DNA of 41,072 nucleotides from Bryobacterales bacterium (GTDB lineage: Bacteria > Acidobacteriota > Terriglobia > Bryobacterales > UBA6623). The stretch covers positions 1-41,072 of the forward strand of contig JAJEHF010000004.1 of NCBI GenBank assembly GCA_022823865.1. The letters run 5' to 3'. A model generated the notes under the pieces. The model had not been told where the DNA came from and ran no database searches. It was given only the letters and a program-made list of their open reading frames with translations. The translations under genes and the position numbers were made by a program. How positions within the stretch are numbered: position 1 is the first letter of the stretch; each line of letters begins with the position of its first letter. Of this stretch, positions 26,423-35,362 are shown piece after piece.

Positions 26423-28630
26423 TCACCAGCCGTAGTACCCGGGTCGCGTGCGGACGTGGGCGGCGTGCCCGTTGACATGGACCCGGATCCGCCGCCATTC
26501 TCCGTCGAATTCTTGGTTGGACGGGTAGTAGCCCAGCGTGTAGATGCTGCGCAACTCCTCCGCGACTTCCTCGTAGACCGCGTCAAGGTCGCGGATCGAT
26601 TTCGCCCGGAAGATCCTCCCCCCCGTTTGCTCGGCCAGTTGCTGCATGCGATTCCGGGCCCGGTCCGTCGACTGGCGCTGGCGCTCGCGCCAGCTTCGCT
26701 CCACCCTCACGCCGAACTCTTCGGGCTCGAGGAAGATCGGGTAGATCGCGCTGTTGATCTCGGCCGCCACCCGCAGCAGATCCTCGAAGGCAACCACCGA
26801 CGGAACGGAGCGGCTGTTCCTCGGCAGCAGCTCATTGTCCATGCCGTCGCTGATGACCACCAGCGCGTTGCGCTCCCACCGTCGTCGCGCAAGCTCCTGC
26901 GCGTACGAGAGGGTGATCGCGTCGTAGAGCGGCGTGCCGCCCGACAGCCGCGGGATCTGCTCGATCATGCGCAGCAGCGCGTCTCGGTCCGCCGTGAGGG
27001 GGCTGACCACCTGCAAGTATGCGTCCGAAAGCACGTAGATCCCGACTTGGTCGGTCGGCCGGGCGGCCAGCACGAACTGCTTGGCAGACTCGAGCACGGC
27101 ATTGCGGTCCCCTAAGGTGCTGGTGCTGCAGTCCAGCAGCAGGATCAGGTTGAACTCGGAGTCGACGTCCTGCACGATCCCGATCTCCTGCGCCACGCCG
27201 TCCTCGAGCACCTCGAAGTCCTCTCGCCCCAATCCCGGAACCGGCCTGTTCTGTTCATCGACCACGGAGGCCGAAAGCTGCACCAGCCGGACGTCGGAGT
27301 TGAATTGAACCGTCTCGTCCAGCGCTTCGGCAGGGGCGTCGCCCGTCAGCGGCTCGTCGCCGTCGCGACGGCTCATGCGCATGCGATACGGTCGCTTCAA
27401 CATGGTGCCGAGCGTCTCGCTGGCCTGCCAGTGCATCCGGATCGGAGAGTCCTCGGGGATCGCGCTGTCACGCAGGACCAGCGCATCAGGCCGCACCCCT
27501 TCGAGACGGATCCTGCCATACAAGCTCTGGCGCTCGTCGCGGAGGTCCTCAATCTGCCAAGCGGTTTCCACGGGAGGCTGCCCGGGCGAGCTCAACGACG
27601 AGCGCAGGTGTGGGGGAATGTCTACATGCGCGGGACTGCGGCCCAGGGCCGCGGCAAACCGAACCGACTTCCACGGCACGGCCAGCTCGACCCGTCCGAA
27701 GCTGGTCTTGAGGTCCGCTCGCCGGATCAGTCCGGTGACCGAGATCGGGCCGTCCACGGTTTCGACTTCCAGGCGTTGTCCGTAGGGCAGGTCGATCTCC
27801 AAGTCGACCTGCGCTCCGTCAGCTGGACTGGCGCTGATCCTCGTCTTGCGTCCCAAACGCGTCGTTGTCGTGTCTCCCGCTTGTATTGGCCGCGAGCGGC
27901 TGGTTCTGCGCAGGCGCACGCGCTCGGTGTTGACCACCTTCACGCGAACCGCGCCGGCCGGGTTCTCGACCCGCACGACCGGTTCGTCGATGGATGCGGA
28001 ATCGCGCCACCATGGATCGTTCTCGAAGTCGATCGGTTGCAGCTCCTCGGTGTCCGTGCCGGTAACGACGATGTTGTTCGTCACCGAGCGCACGCCTAGC
28101 ACGGCATAGGCCTGCTCTTCCGCCACCCACTTCTCGCGCAGTTGCTCCAACTCGCCCTCAAGCGTCAAGTGGCCGTCTTCGACCACGATGTGGATCGGTT
28201 GGAGCAACACTCGTTGGGTGTCTCTGGGCGTCCGTCGGAGGCGCTGCTTGAACTCTGACTGGGGCGACGCTAGTCGCCGGATCTCGGGATGCCCATAAAT
28301 GCGCCAGTACGCATTGATCCGGATTCCGATGTCGTCGCCAGACGAGGAGACCAGTTCCAGCTCGTCCACCACCGAATCGACCGCTTCAAGCTTGCGTATA
28401 GCTCGTGCTATCCCGCGCTTGAGCGCTCGAGTTGTCACCGTCCCGGTCAGGGTGACCTGGCGGTCCTGGATGATGAAATTGACCCAGTCGTAGATTCTGA
28501 TTCCGCGCTGGGAGGAGATGAGCTGCGTGATCTGGTCGACCAGGCGTGCGGTCTGATCCTGCGCCGGGGTCGCTGACGACCCGGCCAAGAGCAGCAGCGC
28601 AAGGCTCGCGGCGACGGCCCGAGCGGACAC
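26423..28630 (-). CDS. Exported BON-VWFA protein (acidobacterial VWFA-related type)
   Basis: 735 residues from GTG 28630, with a signal peptide (MSARAVAASLALLLLAGSS ... PAQ). Two BON-like segments follow: about 28-92 (VNFIIQDRQVTLTGTVTTR) and about 145-190 (PIHIVVEDGHLTLEGEL, VRSVTNNIVV). A beta-rich middle part (VRVENPAGAVRVKVVNTE onward) resembles adhesin/DUF4097-type repeats. The last 300 residues are a von Willebrand A domain with a complete MIDAS: DCSTS (500-504), GGTPLYDAI and VISDGMDN, ending in TLGYYPSN and the final GYYGW, hallmarks of the VWFA-related family common in Acidobacteriota. It is probably a periplasmic or surface metal-dependent binding protein. It lies 36 bases after dnaJ on the same strand. 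Confidence 0.88.
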   Translation of the reverse strand: MSARAVAASLALLLLAGSSATPAQDQTARLVDQITQLISSQRGIRIYDWVNFIIQDRQVTLTGTVTTRALKRGIARAIRKLEAVDSVVDELELVSSSGDDIGIRINAYWRIYGHPEIRRLASPQSEFKQRLRRTPRDTQRVLLQPIHIVVEDGHLTLEGELEQLREKWVAEEQAYAVLGVRSVTNNIVVTGTDTEELQPIDFENDPWWRDSASIDEPVVRVENPAGAVRVKVVNTERVRLRRTSRSRPIQAGDTTTTRLGRKTRISASPADGAQVDLEIDLPYGQRLEVETVDGPISVTGLIRRADLKTSFGRVELAVPWKSVRFAAALGRSPAHVDIPPHLRSSLSSPGQPPVETAWQIEDLRDERQSLYGRIRLEGVRPDALVLRDSAIPEDSPIRMHWQASETLGTMLKRPYRMRMSRRDGDEPLTGDAPAEALDETVQFNSDVRLVQLSASVVDEQNRPVPGLGREDFEVLEDGVAQEIGIVQDVDSEFNLILLLDCSTSTLGDRNAVLESAKQFVLAARPTDQVGIYVLSDAYLQVVSPLTADRDALLRMIEQIPRLSGGTPLYDAITLSYAQELARRRWERNALVVISDGMDNELLPRNSRSVPSVVAFEDLLRVAAEINSAIYPIFLEPEEFGVRVERSWRERQRQSTDRARNRMQQLAEQTGGRIFRAKSIRDLDAVYEEVAEELRSIYTLGYYPSNQEFDGEWRRIRVHVNGHAAHVRTRPGYYGW

Positions 28631-28666
28631 GGATTGATCTTAGCCCATCGCGAGCGGCTCTGGGTC

Positions 28667-29770
28667 TCAGCGGAAGCCATCGCGCAGCTTGTCGAAGAAA
28701 CTCTCTTCGTCTGCGTCCTGGCTGGTTGCGAGTGCCGCTCCGAGCCGCTCGAACAGATCCCGCTGCTCGCCGCTGAGCTTCTTCGGAATCTGGACGTCCA
28801 CATGCGCGTAGAGGTCCCCGCGCCGACTGCTGCGCACGCGCTGGATGCCCTTGCCGCGCAAGACCAGCCGGGCTCCTGATTGGGTGCCGGGCTTGATGGT
28901 GTGGGTCTCTTCGCCCTCAAGCGTCGGTATCGAGACCTTCGCGCCGAGTGCAGCCTGGGAGACGTTGATCTGGACGTCGCAGTGGAGGTCGGCATCTTCG
29001 CGCCTGAAGATCTCGTGCTCGCGCACGTGGATCAAGACATAGAGGTCTCCGCGCGGGCCGCCGTGGCTGCCGACCCCGCCCTCGCCCGACAGGCGCAGGC
29101 GCATCCCGTCGTCCACCCCGGCGGGAATGTCCACCTTGCGCTTGCGCTGGACCTGCTGCAAGCCTCGGCCCCTGCAGGTCGAGCAGGGATGCTGGATGGC
29201 TTGCCCGGTGCCGCGGCAGGTCGAGCAGGTGCGGCTCATCATGAAGAAGCCCTGCTGGGTGTGCACTTGTCCGCGGCCGCCGCAGCGGTTGCAGCGCACC
29301 GGACGGGTACCGGGCTCGGCGCCGGATCCGTCGCAGCGCTCGCACGATTCGTTGCGCGGAATCTGAATCTCCTTGGAACAGCCGAAGGCCGCATCCTCGA
29401 AATCGATCTCCAGCTCGTACAGCAGGTCGTCGCCGCTCTGGGCGCGCGAGCGGCCCCGGCGCGTGCCGGTGCCGAAGAATTCTCCGAAGAGGTCGCCGAA
29501 GATGTCGGGAAAGTCGTTGGCGTTGAAGCCGCCCATGCCGGCACCGGCAAGGCCCTCGTGGCCGTACTGGTCGTACAGCTGGCGTTTCTCCGGGTCGCTC
29601 AGGACGCCGTAGGCCTCGGAAGCCTCCTTGAATTTCTCCTCGGCTTCGCTGGAGCCCGGGTTGCGATCCGGGTGGTGCTTCATGGCGAGCTTGCGGTAGG
29701 CCCGCTTGCACTGGGCCTCGTCCGCCCCGCGGGGGACGCCGAGCACCTCGTAGTAATCGCGCTTCTGCAC
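28667..29770 (-). CDS. dnaJ: DnaJ chaperone (Hsp40)
   Basis: 367 residues from ATG 29770, the usual length. The J domain contains [12 protein letters not shown] and HPD (33-35), the motif that stimulates DnaK's ATPase. A Gly/Phe-rich linker follows (about 76-108), then four zinc-binding CxxCxGxG repeats: CERCDGSG (143-150), [16 protein letters not shown] and CSTCRGRG, then the substrate-binding beta domains and a dimerisation tail. It works with DnaK and GrpE in protein folding. grpE lies 33 bases upstream on the same strand; dnaK is not in this window. Confidence 0.95.
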   Translation of the reverse strand: MQKRDYYEVLGVPRGADEAQCKRAYRKLAMKHHPDRNPGSSEAEEKFKEASEAYGVLSDPEKRQLYDQYGHEGLAGAGMGGFNANDFPDIFGDLFGEFFGTGTRRGRSRAQSGDDLLYELEIDFEDAAFGCSKEIQIPRNESCERCDGSGAEPGTRPVRCNRCGGRGQVHTQQGFFMMSRTCSTCRGTGQAIQHPCSTCRGRGLQQVQRKRKVDIPAGVDDGMRLRLSGEGGVGSHGGPRGDLYVLIHVREHEIFRREDADLHCDVQINVSQAALGAKVSIPTLEGEETHTIKPGTQSGARLVLRGKGIQRVRSSRRGDLYAHVDVQIPKKLSGEQRDLFERLGAALATSQDADEESFFDKLRDGFR

Positions 29771-29803
29771 CTTGCCGGTCCTCGGCCCCGGACCTTCCGG
29801 AGG

Positions 29804-30394
29804 CTATTCCTTGACCGCGACCTTCACCATCGAGGCTCGCATGAGGCGGTCCTTGAAGCGGTAGCCCTTCTGGTAGACCTCGAGAATCTGCTGGTCCGAC
29901 TGGTCTTCGCCGGCCGGCGCCCGGTCGACGGCGAAATGCAGGTTGGGGTCGAAGGTCTCGTGCTGGTCCACTTCGGCCAGGCCTGCCCGGGAGAAGACCT
30001 CGAAAATGCGCCGGTGAATCAACTCCAAGCCCTTCTTGATCTCGTCCGGGACGCCGTCGGCGTTGATGGCGCGCTCGAAATCATCGATGATCGGCAGCAG
30101 CGACTGGATCGTGTCCGAGGCGGCGTAGCGCACCACGCCATCCTTCTCCTTTTGCAGCCGCTTGCGGATATTCTCGAATTCCGCTTGCGAGCGCTGCAGC
30201 TTGGCCAGCATCTCGTCGCGCTCCTGAAGCGCTGCTGAGAGTTGCTCCTGCAACTGCTCGGCGTTGGCCTCGGGTTCAGCTTGTTCCGCAGGGGCGCTGC
30301 CATCGCCGTTCATGCTCTCGGGCAGGTCCGCCTGGCGGGCCGCCTCGCTGGGAGCGCCCTCAGTCTCTTGGTCGATTCCCTCTTGTTCCGGCAT
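29804..30394 (-). CDS. grpE: GrpE nucleotide exchange factor
   Basis: 196 residues from ATG 30394; a much longer open frame reaches 30754 but its extra N-terminus has no homology pattern, so ATG 30394 is chosen. After an acidic, low-complexity start there is a long coiled coil (AEQLQEQLSAALQERDEMLA, KLQRSQAEFENIRKRLQKE) and the GrpE core VVRYAASDTIQSLLPIIDDF, ending VYQKGYRFKDRLMRASMVKV. It releases ADP from DnaK. It forms an operon with dnaJ. I found no CIRCE element and no convincing heat-shock promoter upstream. Confidence 0.94.
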   Translation of the reverse strand: MPEQEGIDQETEGAPSEAARQADLPESMNGDGSAPAEQAEPEANAEQLQEQLSAALQERDEMLAKLQRSQAEFENIRKRLQKEKDGVVRYAASDTIQSLLPIIDDFERAINADGVPDEIKKGLELIHRRIFEVFSRAGLAEVDQHETFDPNLHFAVDRAPAGEDQSDQQILEVYQKGYRFKDRLMRASMVKVAVKE

Positions 30395-30813
30395 GCTTCG
30401 GCAGGCTGCTAGTCGCCAAATTTCATCGTAATACAGGGAGTGGCGTCTCCTTGCGAGAGTGGCAGGAGTGTCGTCGAGCCGGAGCGAGTGCGCTGCATGC
30501 TCGGGCTCGGCTGCTTTGCCTCGGAAGGTTTCAACTCCGCGTCGGTTCAATGCTGATCGGACCTGGATTGGCACTGCCCAGAAGCAGGGCCTGATTGCAG
30601 GTGCCACGCTTGGCGTGATCGGGGTTATCGGCGATGCCATGCCTATTCCTTGCCAGGCTTGCCCGAGCGACGTTCGCCCGGTTCCTCCCCGTGGTGAAAT
30701 GCCACCGTGCGCCCACCTCACGAAGGCGGGGTTAAGGCGCACCTCGGTCGCCACTGGGCGGTTCGCCCCCGCTCTGCCCTCGACATCTGCCGCGAAAGTA
30801 CGCTGTGTATGCA

Positions 30814-30825
30814 GTCAAATTTGAC
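30814..30825. promoter_or_regulatory. Perfect 12-bp palindrome
   Basis: GTCAAATTTGAC, AT-rich at the centre, in the divergent gap about 125 bases before vapB. It overlaps a TTGACA (30821-30826), but no matching -10 box was found at normal spacing. It may bind a dimeric regulator. Confidence 0.3.
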
Positions 30826-30881
30826 AATCTCGTCGAGCCTGTTAGCCGAGAACACAGAACTGAAAGCTTCTGACGTATGCG

Positions 30882-30905
30882 ATCTGATAGCATAATCTGA
30901 TAGCA
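30882..30905 (+). promoter_or_regulatory. Tandem 11-bp repeat before the VapBC operon
   Basis: ATCTGATAGCA occurs at 30882-30892 and again at 30895-30905, a 13-base period, with CATAAT (30891-30896), a possible -10 box, in between. Repeated short sites across the promoter are common for autoregulating VapB ribbon-helix-helix proteins, so this is a good operator candidate. Confidence 0.45.
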
Positions 30906-30949
30906 CATTGGCCCGTCCCTGATCTGTCGGCTGACTAGGAGGTGCCCAA

Positions 30950-31207
30950 ATGAGATCCAGCATCACCGTCCGGAACATCGATCCGGCGGACAAGTCTTGG
31001 CTTCGGCGCGAAGCCCGACATCTAGGCGTGTCGATGGAAGAGCTCGTACGCCTCTTGATTCGTGAACGGCGCACGAAGACCGAGCGCCGTCTGAAGCCGT
31101 CTGAGGCCTTCGCGCGGCATTTCGGAGCGGAGCACGGGGTCGATCTGGCCCTCCCCGTGCGCTGCGGCTATCGGCCACTGGTGCTCTCGGGTAACGACTC
31201 AGAATGA
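30950..31207 (+). CDS. VapB/FitA-type antitoxin
   Basis: 85 residues from ATG 30950 with a strong AGGAGGT ribosome-binding site seven bases upstream. The first 45 residues fit a ribbon-helix-helix DNA-binding domain (SSITVRNIDPADKSWLRREA, SMEELVRLLIRERR), as in FitA/VapB antitoxins; the C-terminal part should wrap the toxin. Its stop overlaps the toxin start (ATGA), the standard arrangement for TA pairs. It probably represses its own promoter through the tandem repeats upstream. Confidence 0.85.
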   Translation: MRSSITVRNIDPADKSWLRREARHLGVSMEELVRLLIRERRTKTERRLKPSEAFARHFGAEHGVDLALPVRCGYRPLVLSGNDSE

Positions 31208-31677
31208 CCGTCCCGATCTCTTGGCTGATCGATACGAACGTCATCGCCGAGATGATGCGCCCGCGCCCTGCGCCGCGCGTTGCCGCCTTTCTCGATTCAA
31301 TTGCCATCGAGGGAATCGGCATCGCTTCCATCACCGCTTGGGAAGTCCTTAACGGCATCGGCCGTCTTGCCCCCGGCCGCCGCCGGGACGACCTATCGGA
31401 ACGGTTCCGGGAACTTCTCGACGAGCAGTTCGAGGACCGGGTCGTTGGCTGGAGTCTGGCCGACGCCCACGCCTGCGCCCGCATTATGGAAGCAAAGCGA
31501 CGATGTGGCGAGCCGCTCGACGATCATGTTCCTGATGCGTTTCTCGCCGCATGCGCTGCCACTCGCGGACTCGGGATAGTGACGCGAAATGTGGGCGAGT
31601 TCCGAAACTCAGGCATCGACGTCGTCGATCCATGGACGGCCGAATCGCGATTGAACCAGTTTCAGAGCATAGGATGA
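31204..31677 (+). CDS. VapC/FitB-type PIN-domain toxin
   Basis: 157 residues from ATG 31204, overlapping the antitoxin by four bases. The PIN-domain acids are in place: D10 in WLIDTNVIAEM, E47 in SITAWEVLNGI, D111 in HVPDAFLAACA, and the terminal TRNVGEF loop. Such toxins are Mg2+-dependent RNases that cut tRNA or rRNA. The length and the MxxPxP segment after the first helix fit the FitB subgroup. The pair looks intact. Confidence 0.87.
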   Translation: MTVPISWLIDTNVIAEMMRPRPAPRVAAFLDSIAIEGIGIASITAWEVLNGIGRLAPGRRRDDLSERFRELLDEQFEDRVVGWSLADAHACARIMEAKRRCGEPLDDHVPDAFLAACAATRGLGIVTRNVGEFRNSGIDVVDPWTAESRLNQFQSIG

Positions 31678-31873
31678 ACCGCATGTGCAGTCGCGATTCA
31701 CTTACATGACCTTGCCATGGGGTGGGTATCAGCCGCGCCGGTACGAAGATTGACTTGGTGGATCAACCGTCCGTTTGGCGCAGCGGTTCTAGAACGCAGA
31801 CAGACGGTAACGCGCTGGCACCGTAGGGTTGGCGTCAGCGGCGGTACCGAGAATCACGGTGCTGTTGTACGGG

Positions 31874-33379
31874 CTATGGTTCGTCTTCGTTCTCGTCTTC
31901 CATGCCCGTGAACGGTTCTGCCAAGCCCTGCTCGCCGAATCTCCGGATGATGGGCGAGGTGTCGCCTGTATCCAGGGCACTCTGGTAGTGGTTCACAGCG
32001 AGGTCGCGATTACCAAAAATGTCGTGGATTCGGCCCATGTAGATGTGGGACATTGCGCGAATGCGTGTATCGCTGTCGCTCACCGCAGCGACCGCGAAGT
32101 GTTCTAGAGCCAGATCTGGATCCGCCTCGTCCAAGGCGATGCGACCGAGTCCGTAGTTGGCTTGGCCGCGGCCCTTGCCGTCGCCCTGCAACACCCGTTC
32201 ATAGAGCTTGCGCGCCTGGTCCAGCTCGTTGAGTTGCAGCAGCCCCTCGGCCTGGGAGAGTAACTGGTCCTCTTCGGAGACCTTCGGGCGGGCCACACGT
32301 CGCGGCGCCGGTGCCTTGCGCGCGGGGCGTTCGGCAAACTTCACCTGCTGGATGCGCTCGGCCTCCTGGCGCACCCTGATGTCGTCGATCAAGGTCTCGT
32401 AATAGCGGCGAAACGACTGAGGCTGCTTCTCGTACTCCGCCAGTTTCTCGTAGAAGTAGGGCGTCAGTATGAAGCCGTTGCGGGCGTGGTCCATGATGCG
32501 AGCCAGCTTCTTCTCTTCCGGCTCGTAGCGCATCCGGGTTTGCACAGCGTGGGCTAGCGACTTGGTCAGCAGCAGCTGGAAGTTGGACTTGTAGGCGTCG
32601 TCCAGGGCCGGTGCGTACAGCGCCATCCGCGCGAGCGACTCCTTCTTGGCGACCACTTCCGCGTAGCGAATGGACAGCCGGTCTAGGAGGTGAAGCAGGT
32701 AGGCTGCGCGGATTTCCTCGGTGCGCACTTCCGACGAGGAGTGGATGACGATCTTCACGTCGCCGCCGTATGCGCGCATGTTGATGCTGCCCGGCGCGGC
32801 TAGCAGGTCGAAGTAGACCTTGAAGCCTCTTGCCTCGCGGCTATTCGACGGCACGCGCAGGTAGCCGTTGATTTCGAAGACCGACTCGATCAGCGGATCT
32901 TGGTAGCGCAGCATGGCGTCTTCGTAGGCAGGCTGATAGCGATGCCAGAGCTGTTCAATGTCAGCGATCTCGTAGAACTCGCGCAGCAGGGCGGACAGGC
33001 CGCGGATCGGCCGCACGTCAAGCGGCAGATCCGTGGGGACCTCGGCCTTGAGGTCGAAGAACGGCGGCTCGCCGCACATCAGGGCGAACGAAATGTACTG
33101 TGACAGGTCGAGTTCGGAGTCGTCCAGCTTGTGCTGTTCGTAGTAGGTGCGCAGCCGGTTGCGCATGCTCGAATCGACGGATTCGAGGTCTTGGCGGAGG
33201 GCTTTGCGGGCCGGGTGGTCCGCCTCTGACGAGAGGCCATCGTCATAGCCGGCCGCGTTGATCGCGGCCATGACGGTGAACATGCGAATGTCGTTGACAA
33301 GCTGCTCGTCCGCTTGAGCGGGTAGCGGCGCGGTTAGGCTGACCGCGGCAACGACTATGCAAAACGCCCGAAAGACCAC
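31874..33379 (-). CDS. Exported TPR protein
   Basis: 501 residues from GTG 33379. The open frame extends much further upstream, but that part lies antisense to accA. The chosen start gives a clean signal peptide (MVFRAFCIVVAAVSLTAP, cut near AQA). The middle 350 residues are mostly helical and not assigned to a family. The C-terminus has tetratricopeptide repeats: LLQLNELDQARKLYERVLQG, ANYGLGRIALDEADPDLALE and IYMGRIHDIFGNRDLAVNHY. The last residues are very acidic. It is a likely periplasmic scaffold, with partners unknown. It is divergent from accA. Confidence 0.8.
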   Translation of the reverse strand: MVFRAFCIVVAAVSLTAPLPAQADEQLVNDIRMFTVMAAINAAGYDDGLSSEADHPARKALRQDLESVDSSMRNRLRTYYEQHKLDDSELDLSQYISFALMCGEPPFFDLKAEVPTDLPLDVRPIRGLSALLREFYEIADIEQLWHRYQPAYEDAMLRYQDPLIESVFEINGYLRVPSNSREARGFKVYFDLLAAPGSINMRAYGGDVKIVIHSSSEVRTEEIRAAYLLHLLDRLSIRYAEVVAKKESLARMALYAPALDDAYKSNFQLLLTKSLAHAVQTRMRYEPEEKKLARIMDHARNGFILTPYFYEKLAEYEKQPQSFRRYYETLIDDIRVRQEAERIQQVKFAERPARKAPAPRRVARPKVSEEDQLLSQAEGLLQLNELDQARKLYERVLQGDGKGRGQANYGLGRIALDEADPDLALEHFAVAAVSDSDTRIRAMSHIYMGRIHDIFGNRDLAVNHYQSALDTGDTSPIIRRFGEQGLAEPFTGMEDENEDEP

Positions 33380-33490
33380 GCCTTCAGTGTAGGCAAGGAG
33401 ACCGAACGAGGCCGCCGCGCAACGGTCACGGCGCCTCCGAAGGATCATTCCGGCCATACAATGGAAGGCGTGCCAGGGGCAGGCCGGCGA

Positions 33491-34369
33491 ATGGCGAAAC
33501 GCGTCCAAGAACCCAAGGAGAAGCCAGTGTCCGCCGCCGAGGGCGATCCCGCCACGGCTACGGAGCGCTCCGCATGGGAGCACGTGCTGCTGGCCAGACA
33601 TCCGCAACGGCCACATTCGCTGGACTACATCACGCGCCTGATCGATGGGTTCTCCGAGATTCACGGCGACCGTGCCTTTGGGGACGATCCCGCGATCGTT
33701 TGCGGATTCGGATCGCTTCGGGGCAAGCAGGTCATGGCCATCGGCCAGCAGAAGGGGCGCAAGACGGAAGAGCGCGTTCATCGCAACTTCGGCATGCCGC
33801 GCCCGGAGGGATACCGCAAGGCATTGCGCGTGATGAAGCTTGCCGAGAAATTCGGCCGGCCCATCGTGACGCTCTTGGACACGCCAGGGGCCTATCCGGG
33901 CAAGGATGCCGAGGAACGGGGACAGGCGGAGGCGATCGCTCGAAACCTTTACGAGATGGCCAGCTTGAAAGTGCCGTTGATCACGGCGTGCATTGGCGAA
34001 GGCGGAAGTGGCGGCGCCCTCGCGCTGGGCGTGGGGAACCGGGTTCTGATGATGGAGAACGCCGTCTACAGCGTGATTTCGCCCGAGAGTTGCGCGGCTA
34101 TCGTGTGGCGGGACTCTGGCAAGGCCGAGCTGGCGGCCAGCGCCTTGAAGATGACGGCCTTGGATCTGAAGGACCTGGGCTTGGTGGACGAGATCGTTCC
34201 CGAGCCGCAGCATGGCGCGCACGAGGACGTGGACCAAGCTGCGATTCTGCTCGGCGATGCCCTGGAGCGAAACCTCGAAGCGCTGGCAGCCCAATCGGCG
34301 GACGAGCTTGTTGAAGGCCGCTACCAGAAATTTCGCAGCATGGGCTCGTTCTTCGAAGATGTCCGGTAG
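33491..34369 (+). CDS. accA: Acetyl-CoA carboxylase carboxyltransferase subunit alpha
   Basis: 292 residues from ATG 33491; ATG 33461 is also in frame and would add ten residues, but it coincides with a TACAAT that may be a -10 box. Diagnostic blocks: LARHPQRPHSLDYI, EIHGDRAFGDDPAIV, IGQQKGRKTEERVHRNFGM, PRPEGYRKALRVMKLAEKF, IVTLLDTPGAYPGKDAEERG and ACIGEGGSGGALALGVGN (the oxyanion-forming glycines), YSVISPESCAAIVW. It transfers CO2 from carboxybiotin to acetyl-CoA, with AccD, in fatty-acid synthesis. accD is not nearby. Confidence 0.94.
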   Translation: MAKRVQEPKEKPVSAAEGDPATATERSAWEHVLLARHPQRPHSLDYITRLIDGFSEIHGDRAFGDDPAIVCGFGSLRGKQVMAIGQQKGRKTEERVHRNFGMPRPEGYRKALRVMKLAEKFGRPIVTLLDTPGAYPGKDAEERGQAEAIARNLYEMASLKVPLITACIGEGGSGGALALGVGNRVLMMENAVYSVISPESCAAIVWRDSGKAELAASALKMTALDLKDLGLVDEIVPEPQHGAHEDVDQAAILLGDALERNLEALAAQSADELVEGRYQKFRSMGSFFEDVR

Positions 34370-34649
34370 CGGCAGGCCGATTCGGGCTAGCTGACGCAGG
34401 CTGAGCGCGAGCGCCTATCGGGAGTGAGATCATTCCAGTCCTAGCAAGGGTGACCGGGCACACGCTGACGCCGGACGCGATCACTTGCCGTAGCGCTATC
34501 AGGTAGGGTGGTGCCGCAGATTGAGTCTTCCCGAACTCGAAGTTGACATCTATTCTGATAGGGGGATCGCTCGGACCCTCTGGTTCTTGTTGTGGATCGG
34601 CAATGTCCGACTCGAGAAGCCAAGGGACAGCACGGTCGGGTGGCGCGGG

Positions 34650-35357
34650 ATGGCAGCGGATCGCAACGGACTAGCCTTGCCAGAGGGATCGCAACGCATC
34701 TTCGATGAAGTCGTTCCGCTGATCCTGGAATTCGTTCCGTCTGAACGTCTGCTGCTCGGCGGTGGGACAGCCCTTGCAGCTCGCTGGCAGCATCGGGACA
34801 GCTTCGACATCGACTTGTTTACCTCCCCATCGACTTACACGGAAGCCATTTACGATCAATGCTCTCGGTTCGAGTCGCGCCTCGAAGAACTGCCGCGCAG
34901 CCGAATCGTGACTCTTGGCCTTGAGGGCTGCACGGTGTACTGCGAACATGGCAGAGTCGAAATCGTTGCGTCGTCGCCGCAAACTCGGCACAACCGGTCG
35001 CAGGATTTTGCACGCGCCCCGATGATCGCACTGGAAACCAACGTGGAAATCCTCGCCAAGAAACTGCACCGCAGGATGCTCAGTCATGGCAGGATTGTTC
35101 CCCGCGACTTATACGACATGGCTGTTGCGAGGCGCCTGGAGCCCGAGGCCCTGGAGGAAGCTTGGTCCGCGGGGCCGGTCCGGGACCCCGCCGTTCTCGT
35201 TGCCGCGCTGAGCAGCTTCAGCCCAGGCTGGATGGAACGGCACGAAGAGCCCGTGGCCAACCCGCACTATCCTGAGCTGCGGGACAGCGCGGTGCAGGAC
35301 ATGCTCGATGACGTTCGCTCACGGTTTCCCCGAACAAGCATCCCGTGGAGGCAGTAG
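34650..35357 (+). CDS. AbiEii-like nucleotidyltransferase (toxin family)
   Basis: ATG 34650 is preferred over the upstream TTG at 34521, because the family match starts only a few residues later; 235 residues. The nucleotidyltransferase signature is clear: LLLGGGTALAARWQHRDSFD with the paired acids D53 and D55 (FDIDLF), then a helical part with NVEILAKKLHRRM and VPRDLYDMAVARR, both typical of AbiEii/AbiGii proteins. These transfer nucleotides to RNA or protein targets and act as toxins in abortive infection. There is no recognisable AbiEi antitoxin upstream; the following gene is a candidate partner. Confidence 0.8.
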   Translation: MAADRNGLALPEGSQRIFDEVVPLILEFVPSERLLLGGGTALAARWQHRDSFDIDLFTSPSTYTEAIYDQCSRFESRLEELPRSRIVTLGLEGCTVYCEHGRVEIVASSPQTRHNRSQDFARAPMIALETNVEILAKKLHRRMLSHGRIVPRDLYDMAVARRLEPEALEEAWSAGPVRDPAVLVAALSSFSPGWMERHEEPVANPHYPELRDSAVQDMLDDVRSRFPRTSIPWRQ

Positions 35358-35362
35358 ATCCC

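Larger units (their letters stand above)
30395..30949. other. Divergent gap between grpE and the VapBC pair
   Basis: About 555 bases without a gene I can support. It must hold the grpE promoter (minus strand) and the vapB promoter (plus strand). Visible structure is in the right part: a 12-bp palindrome GTCAAATTTGAC (30814-30825) and a perfect 11-bp direct repeat (30882-30905). Confidence 0.5.

Noticed and set aside
28880..30238. Long plus-strand frame opposite dnaJ and grpE
   Set aside because: Low-complexity Ala/Arg/Val-rich translation with no domain; dnaJ and grpE are certain on the other strand.
30395..30480. CIRCE or heat-shock promoter upstream of grpE
   Set aside because: No TTAGCACTC/GAGTGCTAA arms and no convincing sigma32-type -35/-10 pair.
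33380..34294. N-terminal extension of the TPR protein by about 300 residues
   Set aside because: It lies antisense to accA and has no signal; GTG 33379 gives a clean signal peptide.
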